From positions 154,845-218,844 of the forward strand of contig JABVXV010000079.1 of NCBI GenBank assembly GCA_013365325.1: a stretch of 64,000 nt of DNA, given 5' to 3'. The DNA comes from Dipetalonema caudispina (Eukaryota; Nematoda; Chromadorea; Rhabditida; Onchocercidae). The position numbers and the translations under genes were made by a program. Shown one piece after another: positions 11,701 through 23,582 of the stretch (position 1 is its first letter; each line of letters opens with the position of its first letter). Below the pieces are notes generated by a model. The model worked only from the letters and a program-made list of their open reading frames with translations. It did no database searches and was not told the DNA's origin.

Positions 11701-14700
11701 CAGCAGGATACTGTACAGTACAGAAACCACTGTATGAGATACGGTATGATACACAAAGTACTGTACCATGTCTTGCACAATAAGTAGAATAATAGGAATT
11801 TTCATTCTTGATACTGTGCAATATCCTCTGCAATTTACTTTATTGTTCATTGTCACACATACAATTATATGTTCAAAATTTCTATTATCTTTGTATTTCT
11901 CTTATCGCTTCTTCCCTTTCCCCCCTTTTTTTCCTTAATATTATTCTTTTTTTATAACTTTTATTTCTTGTTTTTAATTTAATTGTGTTTTTAAAAGTTT
12001 TTTCATCACATATATTTCTATAACACCTTTTATACTTGTTTTTTCCTTTTTTTTTCCCAAATTTTTGTGAACACATTGACAGTTAGTAGATTTTGATGAA
12101 AAAAAGCAGTGTGTTTTCTTTTTTTTTGCAAACAAATGTATCATTTTCAGTAGAGTCACCTGACGTTTAATCGTTAATCATTTCAACATATGGCAAATTT
12201 CTCACATACTATCGGCATAAGCCGCAATAACTGATAACAAAGCAATCTGTTGGTCTGTTGGCTTCATTTAGATTAATGACGGTCAAATGTTGCTGCTTGG
12301 CTAATGAGTGATGAGTTCTGAATCCGAGGAAAAATTGATCTTTCTGCTATTTGAGTTTTGGTCACTACAAAATGAAGAGTCTGCAATGTAAAATTAACTT
12401 TCTTACAGAACTGAAATTTATCGTATGTTTGTTCAAGGGAAAAAAGTTTGGCCGCATTAATTGGCAAAATTTAGTACAATTTAATTTAATTGTTACTACT
12501 ATGTACAAAAAAAAAACTGCTAAAAATGACCTTCTAATCGAGACTATTCGAATGGTAAGTCGATTTTATTTAAAATTGATATAGACAGCGGTCGAATTTT
12601 TGTCTTCGAAATTCCCCGGAATTTTCTTGAAATTAAACCAATAATGCTCCTTCCCATAAAAATCTTTTTGGAGAAACCGACTGAAGATAAAGAATGAAGA
12701 GTGTGATATCGGTATTTCCAACGAAAGCTTTTGAAATATTCCTACAACGTTTCTAATCCGACATCATTTAGCATTTTCTTCTGCGCCAATGATTTATAAG
12801 TGCTATTACGATTTTGTAAAAGATTTAGCGAAACGTCTCATATCCAGTCAACTATTAAAGCTTTTTGTCGGGATATGGATTTCGCGCATTCACAAAAGAT
12901 TTCGGTTTGAAATTTGTTGCAAATTTATTGCTATTTGCAGTGATAGACAAAGGTGAATTTAGACAATTTACAACAAAATTTCAGTGATTCAACTGCACAA
13001 TGGATGGCACATAATGCACGGATTGTTAAGAAATTACTGTAAATGTTCAGGAGAGAGTACGGGGTGGAAATAGGGGTCAACATATATATGCATCAATTCT
13101 TACGATTTCAATGAACATAAACATTTGAACGTATTGAAATTTTTGGAGATTAATTTAACAGTCTGGCAAACAAAGATGTGAAGTACCAAACTAATGATTC
13201 TGATTTGGTTGTGGAAAAGTGTTGAACAGATTAAAACAATCATCTCTCACAAAATTTTAATCAACCGATACCTTCAAAAGTGCCATAATTGTTGATATGA
13301 TGTAGAAGAGAAGAAAGACACAGTAAAGGTCACTTAACTAAAATTTTGATAGTTCCGGGATTCCATTCGAACAGATTCCTGAAAAAGTAAATCCCAATAT
13401 CTCAAACAAGTATGGTGTTAAAAATATTTCAATAATTGTGTCTCTTCCGCTGCGTCAACATAGCATAAAATGGAAGTGCAAGATGTTTTATATGTATAAT
13501 CCGGAATGTAGCAATGTATTATTTGATAAAAATTTCGAAGTATTGTTGAAGTATTGAAAACAAAGATGATAAAAAAAATACATACTGTCTAAAATGGCAT
13601 TCTCTTGTACAAAACATGACAAGAAGAGTTATATCTAAGTTTTCCGTTGTAAACCTATCAAGCTAACAACATGCATCCAGTGGTATTTACGTTATAAAAA
13701 TTAAATTTCCCTTCAGGATAATCTTATTTTATTTTATTTTATTTTTTGGCTATTTTTGACATCCATACACATACAAGCTTGACAGAATCTCATCGAAGAA
13801 ATAAGGAAAGCAAAATCAGTTTCAAGAAAAAAAATTTTTTGTATTACTATGGTGATTAATATTATTAGGATCTTTTGCATTTTCTAAAGATTGCAATCAT
13901 ATGTTAATGAAAATTCCTTTTCAAGAACTAAAAAGAAAAATTGAATGAACTTCAGGCATTCATTCATTCAGGCCTTTTTCGTTTATGTCCCATCATCATT
14001 CATCAACAATATTTTCTTGCATGCAAAAATGCCATATGTTCGTACATATACTTTTGCTGTTGGCCACTTCTCTTCTCGTGCTTCTTTGGCCAAGTGCTGA
14101 AATGGAATAATGAGCAAACAGCTCGTTTCACTGTTTTTTATAAGAAATTTGATGCCTAGCAAGTGTTCAGCATGTTATTTATCCATAATGTATTGCAATT
14201 TAGCGACTGGACAGTTCTATCATTTATGATATCAGTATGTCAGATATTCGCATATTACTGTGTTATTTTCGAAAACGTTTTATATTTAATGACCTAATAG
14301 TAATTCTGGTTATTTTGATGTTTGGATCAATTGATCTACTAAGATTTAAGTTGATGCTTGTTAAGTTGATATGAAGAGTTTGTGTTACAAAACAAAAAAA
14401 AAAAAATCATAAACAGCTTGAAATTTATTCGTTTTTTCTCAAAAAAAAAAAAAGAAAAAAAAAACAATGCGATGAATTCTGTTTGTCCCTTATCTTTTTG
14501 GCAAATAGTTTGACATTTTTTGTATGTTTGAATTAATATTAATAATACATGATATGATAAATCCATGCAATATTTGATTGCTCACGAATCATTTTGTTGA
14601 TCGTTTGTAAAATCAAATCTTTGTTGAATGGCAGTATTCCAGCAAATATCCGCAGAAAAAAAAAAGCAATTTTTGTAAAAAATTGATTATTTATCGGAAG

Positions 14701-15158
14701 AAATATTTATAACATAAAATAAAAAAAAATTTCTAAGCAATTTGCACTGATATTTTTCTCACATTTTGGAATAAATATAATTGCAATACTCTTAAAAGAT
14801 ATCCGCTGAATAAGTTGTAATGTTATGAGGCATTTGATGAAAGTTTGCAAAGAAAAAGGATAATATAATATGAACAGTTTATTTTATTGGGTGGATAAAA
14901 CATTTTCCTTCTTATTATAAAAGCTCAATCTCAAATTACTGTGAAATTCTTCATTTTTACTTTAACTATTTATTCATAATTTCATGGTACTTACAGTGGG
15001 AAAGTTTTTAAAAATTACTCTTTCTGTATTCATTTTAGCGATTTATCTCAAGAATTGAACCAAATTATTTATTCTGAGATAAAAAAATTCCAAAAATATT
15101 GTCACTGTACAATCATTTTGCAAAATTATTCATGAGCAGCTCGATGACCTTAAAGGAT

Positions 15159-16437
15159 GAACGAAAATATTGATTCTGTTTATCATCTCCGATACAGCAA
15201 TGGGATGAAATTGATGCATGTAGTGATATGTAATATTATCATTTTTATACATTTTCAATTCAAAGGAGAATTTAGTAAACAAAACAAATTGTAAAATCAA
15301 ATAAAATTTGTAATTATACAATGAGATAAAAAGGAATTCTTCAATATAATTACATCATTTCTTACATTTGTTATCAAGAGAGAATCTCTTTGAAGCAATA
15401 AAATTTACAGAGAGAGTTTCGGTTAAGAGAGAATTAACAGATAGGAATAAGTGATTACTGTTTGCCTGAATTCATATTGGTACATCAATCACATAAATAT
15501 TGTTACACTAATCATCTTACATACTTCAAAACTTTGTTAGAATTTCAATTTTTTGAACTAATCAATCAATTGAAATGTTAACAGTTACAAGAGAATGATA
15601 AAATAATGAAATAATGTGGAACAGCTAAATGCTGTTTAACCCACTTTTATGAAAAAAGATTATCTTTTCCTTTCGAGGGAACCTTATTATAGGAATGATT
15701 AATCTGTCTCAGACATTAAGAATCGAAATCTTTTCTTGATTATAAATAGAATATTTAGCAGTTATTCGAAACCAGCACAACTTTACTTTGTGTTGTCGAA
15801 AAAATTTATGCTGAAGAAAATGTTTTAGCTTTTTTGTTTAAATGTACATGACCAATTGTTTGAAAATGGAATTTTTAATTCTTGATCTTTTTCAAATTAA
15901 TAAATAATTAAAAACATATGAAATGAGCTTTGAACAATTACATAGTGGTTGTATTAGAATTGAGGTTTTAGTTTTTGAACATTCCAATAATCCTAGTATT
16001 TAATGGAAAAGATAGATACCTCATTGCTCATATTATTGTTATTATATTTCTATTTACATCAAATTATTATTTATATTTTTGAAAAGTTTTATATTTTTAT
16101 AAGACCATTGATCGGATTAATTCAGTTGTATCTCAGAAATCTGTCACTTATCAAAATGCATTTATCATTTTGTAAAAATTGATCCGTGTTTTGTAATTGT
16201 TGAGGATTGTTTTGAATGTAATTTTAACGTCCAATCTTATTTGGCATTTTAATCTGAACACTATGTGAAAAGTAAACAAAGCAGTTCAAAATGCATTTAT
16301 CATTTTGAACTGTAGTTGAACATTAACAACACATTTACAGTATTATTGTGCTAAGCTTGGTATGTTCATCGATTCTGAAATAATTCGTTTAAGAACTAAA
16401 ATGCAAAATTTTTATATGGTATATCACTGATCACAAA
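15159..16437 (-). repeat. Left arm of a large inverted repeat
   Basis: Read in reverse complement, this arm matches the right arm (17835-19861) at high identity by eye. The outer part (15159 to about 15690) pairs with about 19370-19861. The inner part (about 16059-16437) pairs with 17835 to about 18226. The middle 370 bp does not match the right arm, where the secreted-protein gene sits. I found no remnant of that gene here. The outer match ends sharply at the shared motif ATATTTTCGTTC (right-arm orientation). Small differences such as a 13-base insertion near 15178 show the arms are diverged, so this is not a simple assembly mirror artefact. Confidence 0.85.
16282..16312. repeat. 12-bp hairpin conserved in both arms
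   Basis: CAGTTCAAAATG and its exact complement flank a 7-base loop. The same hairpin occurs in the right arm at 17959-17989. The sub-motif AAAATGCATTTATCATTTT is found again near 16153, so each arm contains two related copies. Confidence 0.85.
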
Positions 16438-17834
16438 GACTATTCTCATTTTCTGAGACAATATAATGTTCATGGAATCATGTACGTCTGATTATTTTTG
16501 TAGGCTGTTTCATAAATTATTGAACTTTTATTTGTCATGATATTTCAATTTTTCTTCATTAGCAGTAATCCTCATCCCATCCTATCAATCATTTCCATAT
16601 ACATTTTTATGTTAATAAATTGGCCCAAATATGTTTGAATTATTGTGAAATGAAAATAAGAAAAATTCCATGAAATTCAACGCTACATCATGATATGATA
16701 TTATCAGTGATATAATTTTAAAATAATGGATCTAATAAGCCGTGAGTGGATCATGACATAGTGACGATCAGTAACTTTGAAGCTAAAATCAGCAATTTAA
16801 TCAATTAATAAATTGCGTGGAACGTAATCACACCAGTATTGACTTAAATATTTTTTAAAAAGCCACTAATTGCCTCTGACATTTTTTTTCCTGACAATTC
16901 TATTGCTGATAATTTTGTTTTGATATGATGAAAAGCTCATTGAAACCTAAATACATTACCTTTAATAATTCTCTGTTAATAATAGTCCTTTTCTAATACG
17001 AAAAAAAACTGTTTTCTTGCAAATATTTGAAATATTTCATGAAGATTAAAACTTTTTTCAACAAAAAAAGAAGAAGTTAATTGTAGTTGGTTATTTCGAT
17101 CAAATATTTCAAACATCTGCGATCCACATTTTACCAGTTTTTTTCAAACCTTTGATAAATAAGAATAAGTATCACTAATTTTTGAAAAGTTTACGAGCAA
17201 CTTTCAAATTTAATCAGAGTGAAAGAGTTAAACGAATGGAAAACAATAAATTTTTTAAATGAGATAACAGAATATTGGATACGACCAAATTAACGTTTCG
17301 GAAAGTTGGAAATCAACAATTAGTTGCTAATCATTAGGACTTTCGAAATATGCACAGATATAATTGCTATCAGCTATTGGAAGTCACGATGCATATGAAA
17401 TCAATGAAAAACCGACGAAAAATGTTGCAATCAGTTAATTAAAATTTAACCATACATTGATTAAAAAAATTCGCCATTAATTAAAGAATCGTTTAATTTC
17501 TAGCAGATATTTATGATCACTGGATTTAATACCAAATAGTGTAGAGTGCATTAATTAAATATGATTACAAATTATACTGTTGGCGAAAGCAGAGATATGA
17601 ATATATAATATTGTTTTATTTTGTGCTAACGGCCTGCAAGATTCCTGTCAATTTATTTATCAATTAAATTAATTCCAAAATTTTAGCTTACAATATAAAT
17701 TTCTTTAAAAATGTGATGCTAACATTGACGTATTAAATCTATTTCAAAAAATTTTGTGACATTTAAATCAAATTATTTCAAAAATTTAAGTCACATTTAA
17801 AACTGTGGTTAAAAGATTGCAAGATATCCACAAC
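16438..17834. other. Spacer between inverted-repeat arms
   Basis: About 1.4 kb of AT-rich single-copy-looking DNA. I see no open frame or splice structure that supports a gene, and no transposase. Confidence 0.6.
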
Positions 17835-18162
17835 ATATTGCTAATCCTTGTAATCAGTGGTACCATATAAAAATTTTACATTTCAGTTCTTAAACAAATT
17901 ATTTTACAATCGATGAGCATACCAATAATGCTGTAAATGTGTTGTTAATGTTCAACTACAGTTCAAAATGATAAATGCATTTTGAACTGCTTTGTTTACT
18001 TCCTCATAGTTTTCAGATTAAAATCCCAAATGAGATTACGCACTAAAATTACATTCGAAACGATCCTCATCAATTACAAAACACGGATCAATTTTTACAA
18101 AATGATAAATGCATTTTGATAAGTAACAGATTTCTGAGACACAACTGAATTAATCGGATCAA

Positions 18163-18200
18163 TTTGAAAAGTGTTATATCAAAATATAACACTTTTCAAA
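18163..18200. repeat. 17-bp perfect hairpin upstream of the secreted-protein gene
   Basis: Arms 18163-18179 and 18184-18200 are exact complements around a 4-base CAAA loop, about 75 bp before the ATG at 18276. In the left arm the corresponding sequence has lost the symmetry. The position would fit a promoter or 5'-leader element, but no role is demonstrated. Confidence 0.85.
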
Positions 18201-18275
18201 AATATAAACAATAACTTGATATAAATACGCAGAATACGTCTATAATAAAGAAATAATCTACGAAATCCAGGCGAC

Positions 18276-19155
18276 ATGAATCTCCGATTATTTTCTGCAA
18301 TCATGATTGAAATTTTATTAATTGCTGTATTGGGCCAAGATGGTAAGTTTAATTTGAACATGCTGTGATAATGTTAAATTTCTTGCCATTAGAAACAGGA
18401 ATGCAAAGACAATTTGTCATGATATGCAAAAATTTTTGTCAAATTTTACCAAAATATTTCTGGAGCAATGATTTCATTTGCAGATGTGGAAGAACCTACA
18501 GAAGAACCTACGGAAAAACCTGCGGAAGAACCTTCAAAAGAACCTGCGGAAGAACCTAAAGAGGAATTGATTTCCACCTCAACGACTTCTACCACATTAG
18601 AAGCTTCCCCTGAGTCAGATCTTACCATGCCAGATGCTTCCCCTGGGTCAGATCTTACCATGCCAGATGCTTCCCCTGGGTCAGATCTTACCATGCCAGA
18701 TGCTTCCCCTGGGTCAGATCTTACCATGCCAGATGCTTCCCCTGGGTCAGATCTTACCATGCCGGATGCTTCCCCTGAATCAGATCTTACCTTGCCAGAT
18801 GCTTCTCTCGAGCCAAAAGATTTCACAGCTTCACTCTCGGGAACAGTTCTTTCAAATCAAAGTATTGCCACAAATGGAAATGCGGGACATATTAGTGCTC
18901 CAAAATTAATTCCTAATATGTTTTTCATTTGTACGAATCTTATGCCATGTAAGCATAAAAATTGCAATTGTTCGCCTTATGCAAGGATTTGTTATGGGCC
19001 CTATATAAAAGTAATGTGTCCGAATGGAATTCAGTAAGTTTTTCGTTGTTCTTACATTTCAAATTTACTTGGATTGACAAATAACTTATTTATAACATTT
19101 ATGTTATCTTTTCAGCAACAACAATCAACACAATGCTGGAATAAATCCCTTTTGA
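18276..19155 (+). CDS. Secreted acidic-repeat protein with six-Cys tail
   Basis: Three exons (18276-18342, 18484-19033, 19116-19155) join in phase to encode 218 residues. Residues 1-20 form a hydrophobic signal peptide (core IEILLIAVLG). Next comes a Pro/Glu/Lys tract of EEPTEEP-like units, then a Ser/Thr stretch. Residues 62-127 are six tandem 11-residue units of the type DASPGSDLTMP, encoded by nearly identical 33-bp DNA repeats (18600-18797). The C-terminal part has six cysteines between residues 172 and 201, spaced C-x5-C-x4-C-x-C-x6-C-x8-C, which suggests a small disulfide-bonded domain. One NQS sequon precedes it. I do not recognise the family. The signal peptide, acidic variable region and Cys-rich tail broadly resemble the layout of filarial ALT larval secreted proteins, but the cysteine pattern does not obviously match. 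The gene lies entirely in the part of the right inverted-repeat arm missing from the left arm. Confidence 0.8.
18600..18797 (+). repeat. Six tandem 33-bp coding repeats
   Basis: Six in-frame units: one starting EASPE, four DASPGSDLTMP units and one ending in LTLP. The near-identity at DNA level points to recent expansion. The antisense strand is also open across the array (18446-18826), which is a by-product of the 33-bp period. Confidence 0.95.
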
Positions 19156-19861
19156 TAATTACGAATAAGTCTCGCGAAACAATTCTACTCGAAACTGTAT
19201 TCGTTAATGATTGAGAAAAATATGTCCATTTCATTTGATAAATATTTAAATCGATTCACTAGAGGATGAATGGATATTTTAGGAATAGTGAAACAAATAG
19301 TTATCATTAATTAATTCCATTAAATTCATATATTATCTGATAGTTATTATCACTTACAGTACATCTCCAAAATAATGTTCCCTTCAACAAAAACGTAGTC
19401 TTTTCTCATAAAAGTGGGTTAAACAGCATTTATCATTCTCTTGTAGCTGTTAATATTTCAATTGATCGATTAGTTCAAAAAATTGAAATTCCAACAAAGT
19501 TTTGAAGTATGTAAGATGATTAGTGTAACAATATTTATATGATTGATGTACCAATATGAATTCAGGCAAACAGTAATCACTTATTCCTATCTGTTAATTC
19601 TCCCTTAACCGAAATTCTCTCTGTAAATTTTATTGCTTCAAAGAGATTCTCTCTTGATAACAAATGTAAGAAATGATGTAATTATATTGAAGAATTCCTT
19701 TTTATCTCATTGTATAATTACAAATTTTATTTGATTTTACAATTTGTTTTGTTTACTAAATTCTCTTTTGAATTGAAAATGTATGAAAATGATAATATTA
19801 CATATCACTACATGCATCAATTTCATCCCATTGCTGTATCAGAAATCAATATTTTCGTTCT

Positions 19862-20764
19862 TACACATCATTAAACAACATAATGATACACAAAAATTGA
19901 AATGAATAAAAATTCAAACAGTGTAAAACATGTATTCTTTTCTTAGCAAATTATACCACTTTATATTCACATAGGAAATATATTAATCCATGCAATACAC
20001 AATATTGTTTCGCATTATTGTTATCAAAAAATATAAAATAAAAAATGTATAACACGAAAATGTGCTTCAGATTTCTAATTTGAACTAACACAGAATTATG
20101 GTAGAGAGATTGATATATCTGATGGTAACAAGAATAAATTATTGAACAGAAATCTAATGAACTTCCAAAGAAATTCTAATTTTGGTTGCTCAACCGGTAT
20201 CAATAAAATTGATCTCTTACCTATTTTGTTTACATTTCTAGCAATCTCTAATAGGAACTCTCAGATTTCCTAAACATAAATTTAGAGCTTATGGGATATG
20301 ACATTTGAAGGTAGTGAGATATTTTAATTAAAATCCTAAAATTTTTTCGTTCTTTTATAAAAGCTGTTGATAGTTTGGATGGATTGCAAATTGTTGCATA
20401 GAATAGAATAGCTATGGGCTGCGGCCATGTTTAATTGATGATTTCTGATCTTTAACTTCTTGTTCTGAATGGTTGATGCGGTATAGTGATGTCCGTTGTA
20501 GCAGGTTTTGTGGTTGGTACGTGGTACTACGATGACCTAATGACCTCTATATCATCGTCCTTTAGCTAGGAATATAACTCAGTGAATTGGTGCCGTTCTG
20601 TGGAGCGAGTTACTTCCTTCAAGTATACATTACTTATTATCTTACTTGTTTCAGCTTTCTGCGAAAATTCGTACATTTGGTTACTGCATTACTTATGCCT
20701 ATGTTTTAGTTAAGTGTGCCATATTTTATCTGCAAGTTCTTGTAAATTATGTGATTGAATGCAA
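19862..20764. other. Intergenic stretch upstream of vha-8
   Basis: I see no gene. The sequence becomes less AT-rich between about 20400 and 20640, which would fit the vha-8 promoter region, but no specific element is recognisable. Confidence 0.5.
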
Positions 20765-20773
20765 TTTTTTCAG
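20765..20773 (+). promoter_or_regulatory. TTTTTTCAG acceptor, candidate spliced-leader site
   Basis: A strong acceptor 150 bases upstream of the vha-8 ATG. A second possible acceptor (ATGATAG, ending near 20885) is closer to the ATG. Either could define the 5' leader. Confidence 0.45.
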
Positions 20774-20922
20774 ATCCTTGTTTTGATGTTGCTCGTGTAT
20801 CGCTTTATAAATACGTGTTACTTAATCTTAAGTATGTTCTTTATTGCTTGTAAATTACGTGAAACTTTGTCTATTTCATGATAGAAAGTTTCGGCCATAA
20901 CTATTTCTTTTGGAAAAATAAA

Positions 20923-22617
20923 ATGGGCCTATCAGATAACGATGTACAGAAACAATTACGACATATGATCGCATTCATAGAACAAGAAGCGATTGAAAAA
21001 GCAGAAGAAGTTGACGCCAAAGCAGAAGAAGAATTCAATATTGAAAAAGTAAAGAATGTGACATCTTCATCCTAATGGATTAGGTGAAATGCGAAAGTAA
21101 GGTAGACACATCAAGAAGTTCCAAGTCCTTATTTCCACGGTTTAGTTGTCCAAAGTATGGACAGGGGATTATCGTGGCGGAATAAATAGAGTTGATTATT
21201 GCGGTCGTGGACTTTCCCTTATAAGGTGAATATATACTGTTTGAAATAGCGACACCTGGAAAAATTTGTTAAAAGTTATCGTTTTATGCAAGGTTTTTTC
21301 CCAGGGCCGCCTTGTCCAACAGCAACGAACTAAGATTCTGGAATACTATGAAAAGAAAGAGAAACAAGTGGAACTGCAAAGAAAAATTCAAAGTTCGAAC
21401 ATGCTTAACCAGGGACGCCTAAAATGTTTAAAAGTAAGGATGCTGATATTTTTTGGCTGAGTATTTAGCGCATTCTGAGAAATAATTGGAGAAGTAATTC
21501 CGAAGGATATTAACATACGTAACTTTGTTTGGAATGTATGGCGTAGACATTTATCATCATAGTTAATACTTTCATTTACAGGCGCGCGAAGATCATCTGA
21601 ATAAGGTTTTAGAAGAAGCTCGATTGAACTTGAATCGAATTTCTGAAGATTCCACCAAATATCCATCTATCTTGAAAGGCTTAATCTTGCAGGTACTGTC
21701 CTTTTTCTCAGACATACTTGGTGTAGAATTATTTTTTGTAAATCAACTTTTGCAGGCATTATTTCAAGTACTGGAGACAGAAGTTACGTTACGTTGCCGT
21801 AAAAAAGATGAACTGTCGGTGCAAAAACTCCTACCGGAATGTCTTGACGAACTTGAACAGCAGTGGGGTGAACGTACAAAGGTTTGAAATTTCCTACCTG
21901 ATGATCAATTAAGAATTGTGGACACTCTCTCTAATGCGTGTTTCTATGTCTTTCAAGTTCTCAGGATTTTAAAAAGTGGTTCATGTTCCAGTCTGGTTCG
22001 GTTTGGTAGGAGTATCGCGTATTCTTTTTAGATAAGAATCGACACGACCGAATATTTATCTGATGAAAGTGCTGGTGGAGTAGAACTTTTAGCAAAAAAT
22101 GGTAAGATAAAGGTTTCATCGACACTGGAATCTCGTCTAGAATTGATTGCAGCTCAGGTAAATTATGTTTCAATGTTTGGAATAGAAGAATAGACTCAAC
22201 TTCATCTTTTAGAGTAATATTGGACGCTGTAAAAATTTAGCATTCAGATTTTAGCACTTAATTTATTGAGACTGGATCACACCCTGTCCACCAAAACTTG
22301 ATAACTGTCTATTTCACACTTGTAGGAACTCATCATTCGTTATGAAAAAGAAAGTATTGACGACATTACAGTGTTCAAAGTTAATAGAAGCTAAATCTTT
22401 GGAGAATTTTTTCATTTCTGCACGCTGGAGTTTTTTTGTGGTTATAATAAACTTAGATGAATTTACTAAGTTGGTTGACTACTTAGTTTGAAATTTTGTG
22501 ATGTTGCTGTACTTTTGCATCTAATTGTCGACAATGAAAAAAAAATTATTACAGATTATACCTCAAATTCGCGTAGCTTTGTTTGGTGAAAATCCGAATA
22601 GAAGATTCTTCGACTGA
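20923..22617 (+). CDS. vha-8: V-type ATPase subunit E
   Basis: Subunit E forms the peripheral stalk of the vacuolar proton pump, linking the V1 catalytic head to the membrane sector and acidifying lysosomes and other compartments. Six exons (20923-21048, 21305-21433, 21582-21692, 21756-21881, 22032-22157, 22555-22617) encode 226 residues, the family's usual length. The N-terminal helix ([32 protein letters not shown]), the [17 protein letters not shown] segment, the [11 protein letters not shown] motif and the terminal [10 protein letters not shown] are all diagnostic. ATG 20923 matches the conserved start, although an in-frame upstream ATG exists at 20878. Every exon is a multiple of three bases and all introns are phase 0. 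An AATAAA follows at 22643. First of three same-strand housekeeping genes. Confidence 0.96.
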
Positions 22618-22642
22618 AGGTACTACAGTGTTCGATGTCCAC

Positions 22643-22652
22643 AATAAATAAA
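22643..22652 (+). promoter_or_regulatory. Poly-A signal of vha-8
   Basis: Two overlapping AATAAA hexamers 25-35 bases after the vha-8 stop codon. Confidence 0.7.
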
Positions 22653-23582
22653 AGCAAAGATATTTCCAGTTTGCTATGTAGACACATGTTCAAAATGATT
22701 CCTTTGATATTTGTGATTATTTTTTATTGTTTAAACATTCTGATTGGTGATTGTCATACAGTTTATATAGCTTATAGTGTAAGTTAATATTGTCTTCCGT
22801 TATTTTATCATCTTCTGTAAAATGCTTTACAGTACATGTAAAATCTACACAGGGGTGTGCCGTATTTCATATATCAGATCTCCATAGATGAAAAGAAGCT
22901 TTTCATCTTATTTGCTACAAAGTGCAAGCATGATGTGTTCTAACGTTTGAGAAAACGATAGTAGCTATTCACTTGGTATTTTCATCGGCATGCTGTTAGT
23001 GGACCTTTTATTTGTTGCTGACGGGCTTATTATCACTTAAAATCACTCATTCAACTTCTTTTTCATTGCATCCAGTCATTGTAATTTATAGTATTACCAT
23101 TGTAATTCATAGTATTATTAATGGCATCAGTCGAAGTGAAGTTAATATAAAGCCAATATTTTCTTTCCATTGTTACTTTTTTTCTTTGTCGAAATACTTC
23201 GAATATTTATCGCGATCAAATACAGAGCCTAGAACAAAGGAATGAATGTTGGATTTCAGGAATAGTAGACTAAAATTGTAAGTTTTTACGTCATACTCCT
23301 GACTTTATTTGAGGGATTAATAAATGGTAATCTAAGGAGTGCAGAAATGTTAGGTATGAACCAGCAATAGTCGTGGTTAAGGTCATATGTATGACCCAAA
23401 TGGATGTGGTATGCTTAAGTAATTAAATGACTTTATTTTGAAGCAAATATCTCGGGTCCGTAATGATTTCTGCTTAGCAAAAGTTCAGGATAAATTGCTG
23501 AAAGTGTCGAGATTCGAAGGGAAAAAAGTCGTAGAAGTGCAAATCCTGACGAGCGATATCGCCAACATTGTAAATTTAAAAG
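22653..23582 (+). other. vha-8 to rpb-9 interval with a possible leader exon
   Basis: The first part shows no gene. From 23259 a possible 5' leader can be drawn: acceptor GGATTTCAG, a short exon, donor at about 23280 (GTAAGTTTTT), an acceptor ending at 23437, then sequence running into the rpb-9 ATG at 23583. A frame open from 23438 overlaps the rpb-9 start in another register (see findings). Confidence 0.4.

Larger units (their letters stand above)
6567..15158. other. Gene desert of about 8.6 kb
   Basis: I see no supportable gene. The stretch has many homopolymer runs and scattered short frames without flanking splice sites that agree in phase. Minor items are a GT-rich microsatellite (about 11653-11700), a Thr/Tyr low-complexity frame near 10920-11020, and a 24-codon frame with signal-peptide character at 14036-14110. 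It may hold regulatory DNA or undetected small RNAs. Confidence 0.5.
17835..19861 (+). repeat. Right arm of a large inverted repeat, carrying a gene
   Basis: This arm is about 750 bp longer than the left arm. The extra DNA, roughly 18227-19370, contains the complete secreted-protein gene. The sequence does not show whether the gene was inserted here or lost from the other arm. No target-site duplication was evident at the gene's edges. Confidence 0.85.

Noticed and set aside
11511..11856. Overlapping minus-strand frames rich in Thr and His
   Set aside because: Generated by the GT microsatellite at 11653-11700.
18446..18826. Long antisense frame over the 33-bp repeat array
   Set aside because: It is open only because the period is a multiple of three. 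The sense frame has a signal peptide, introns and a stop.
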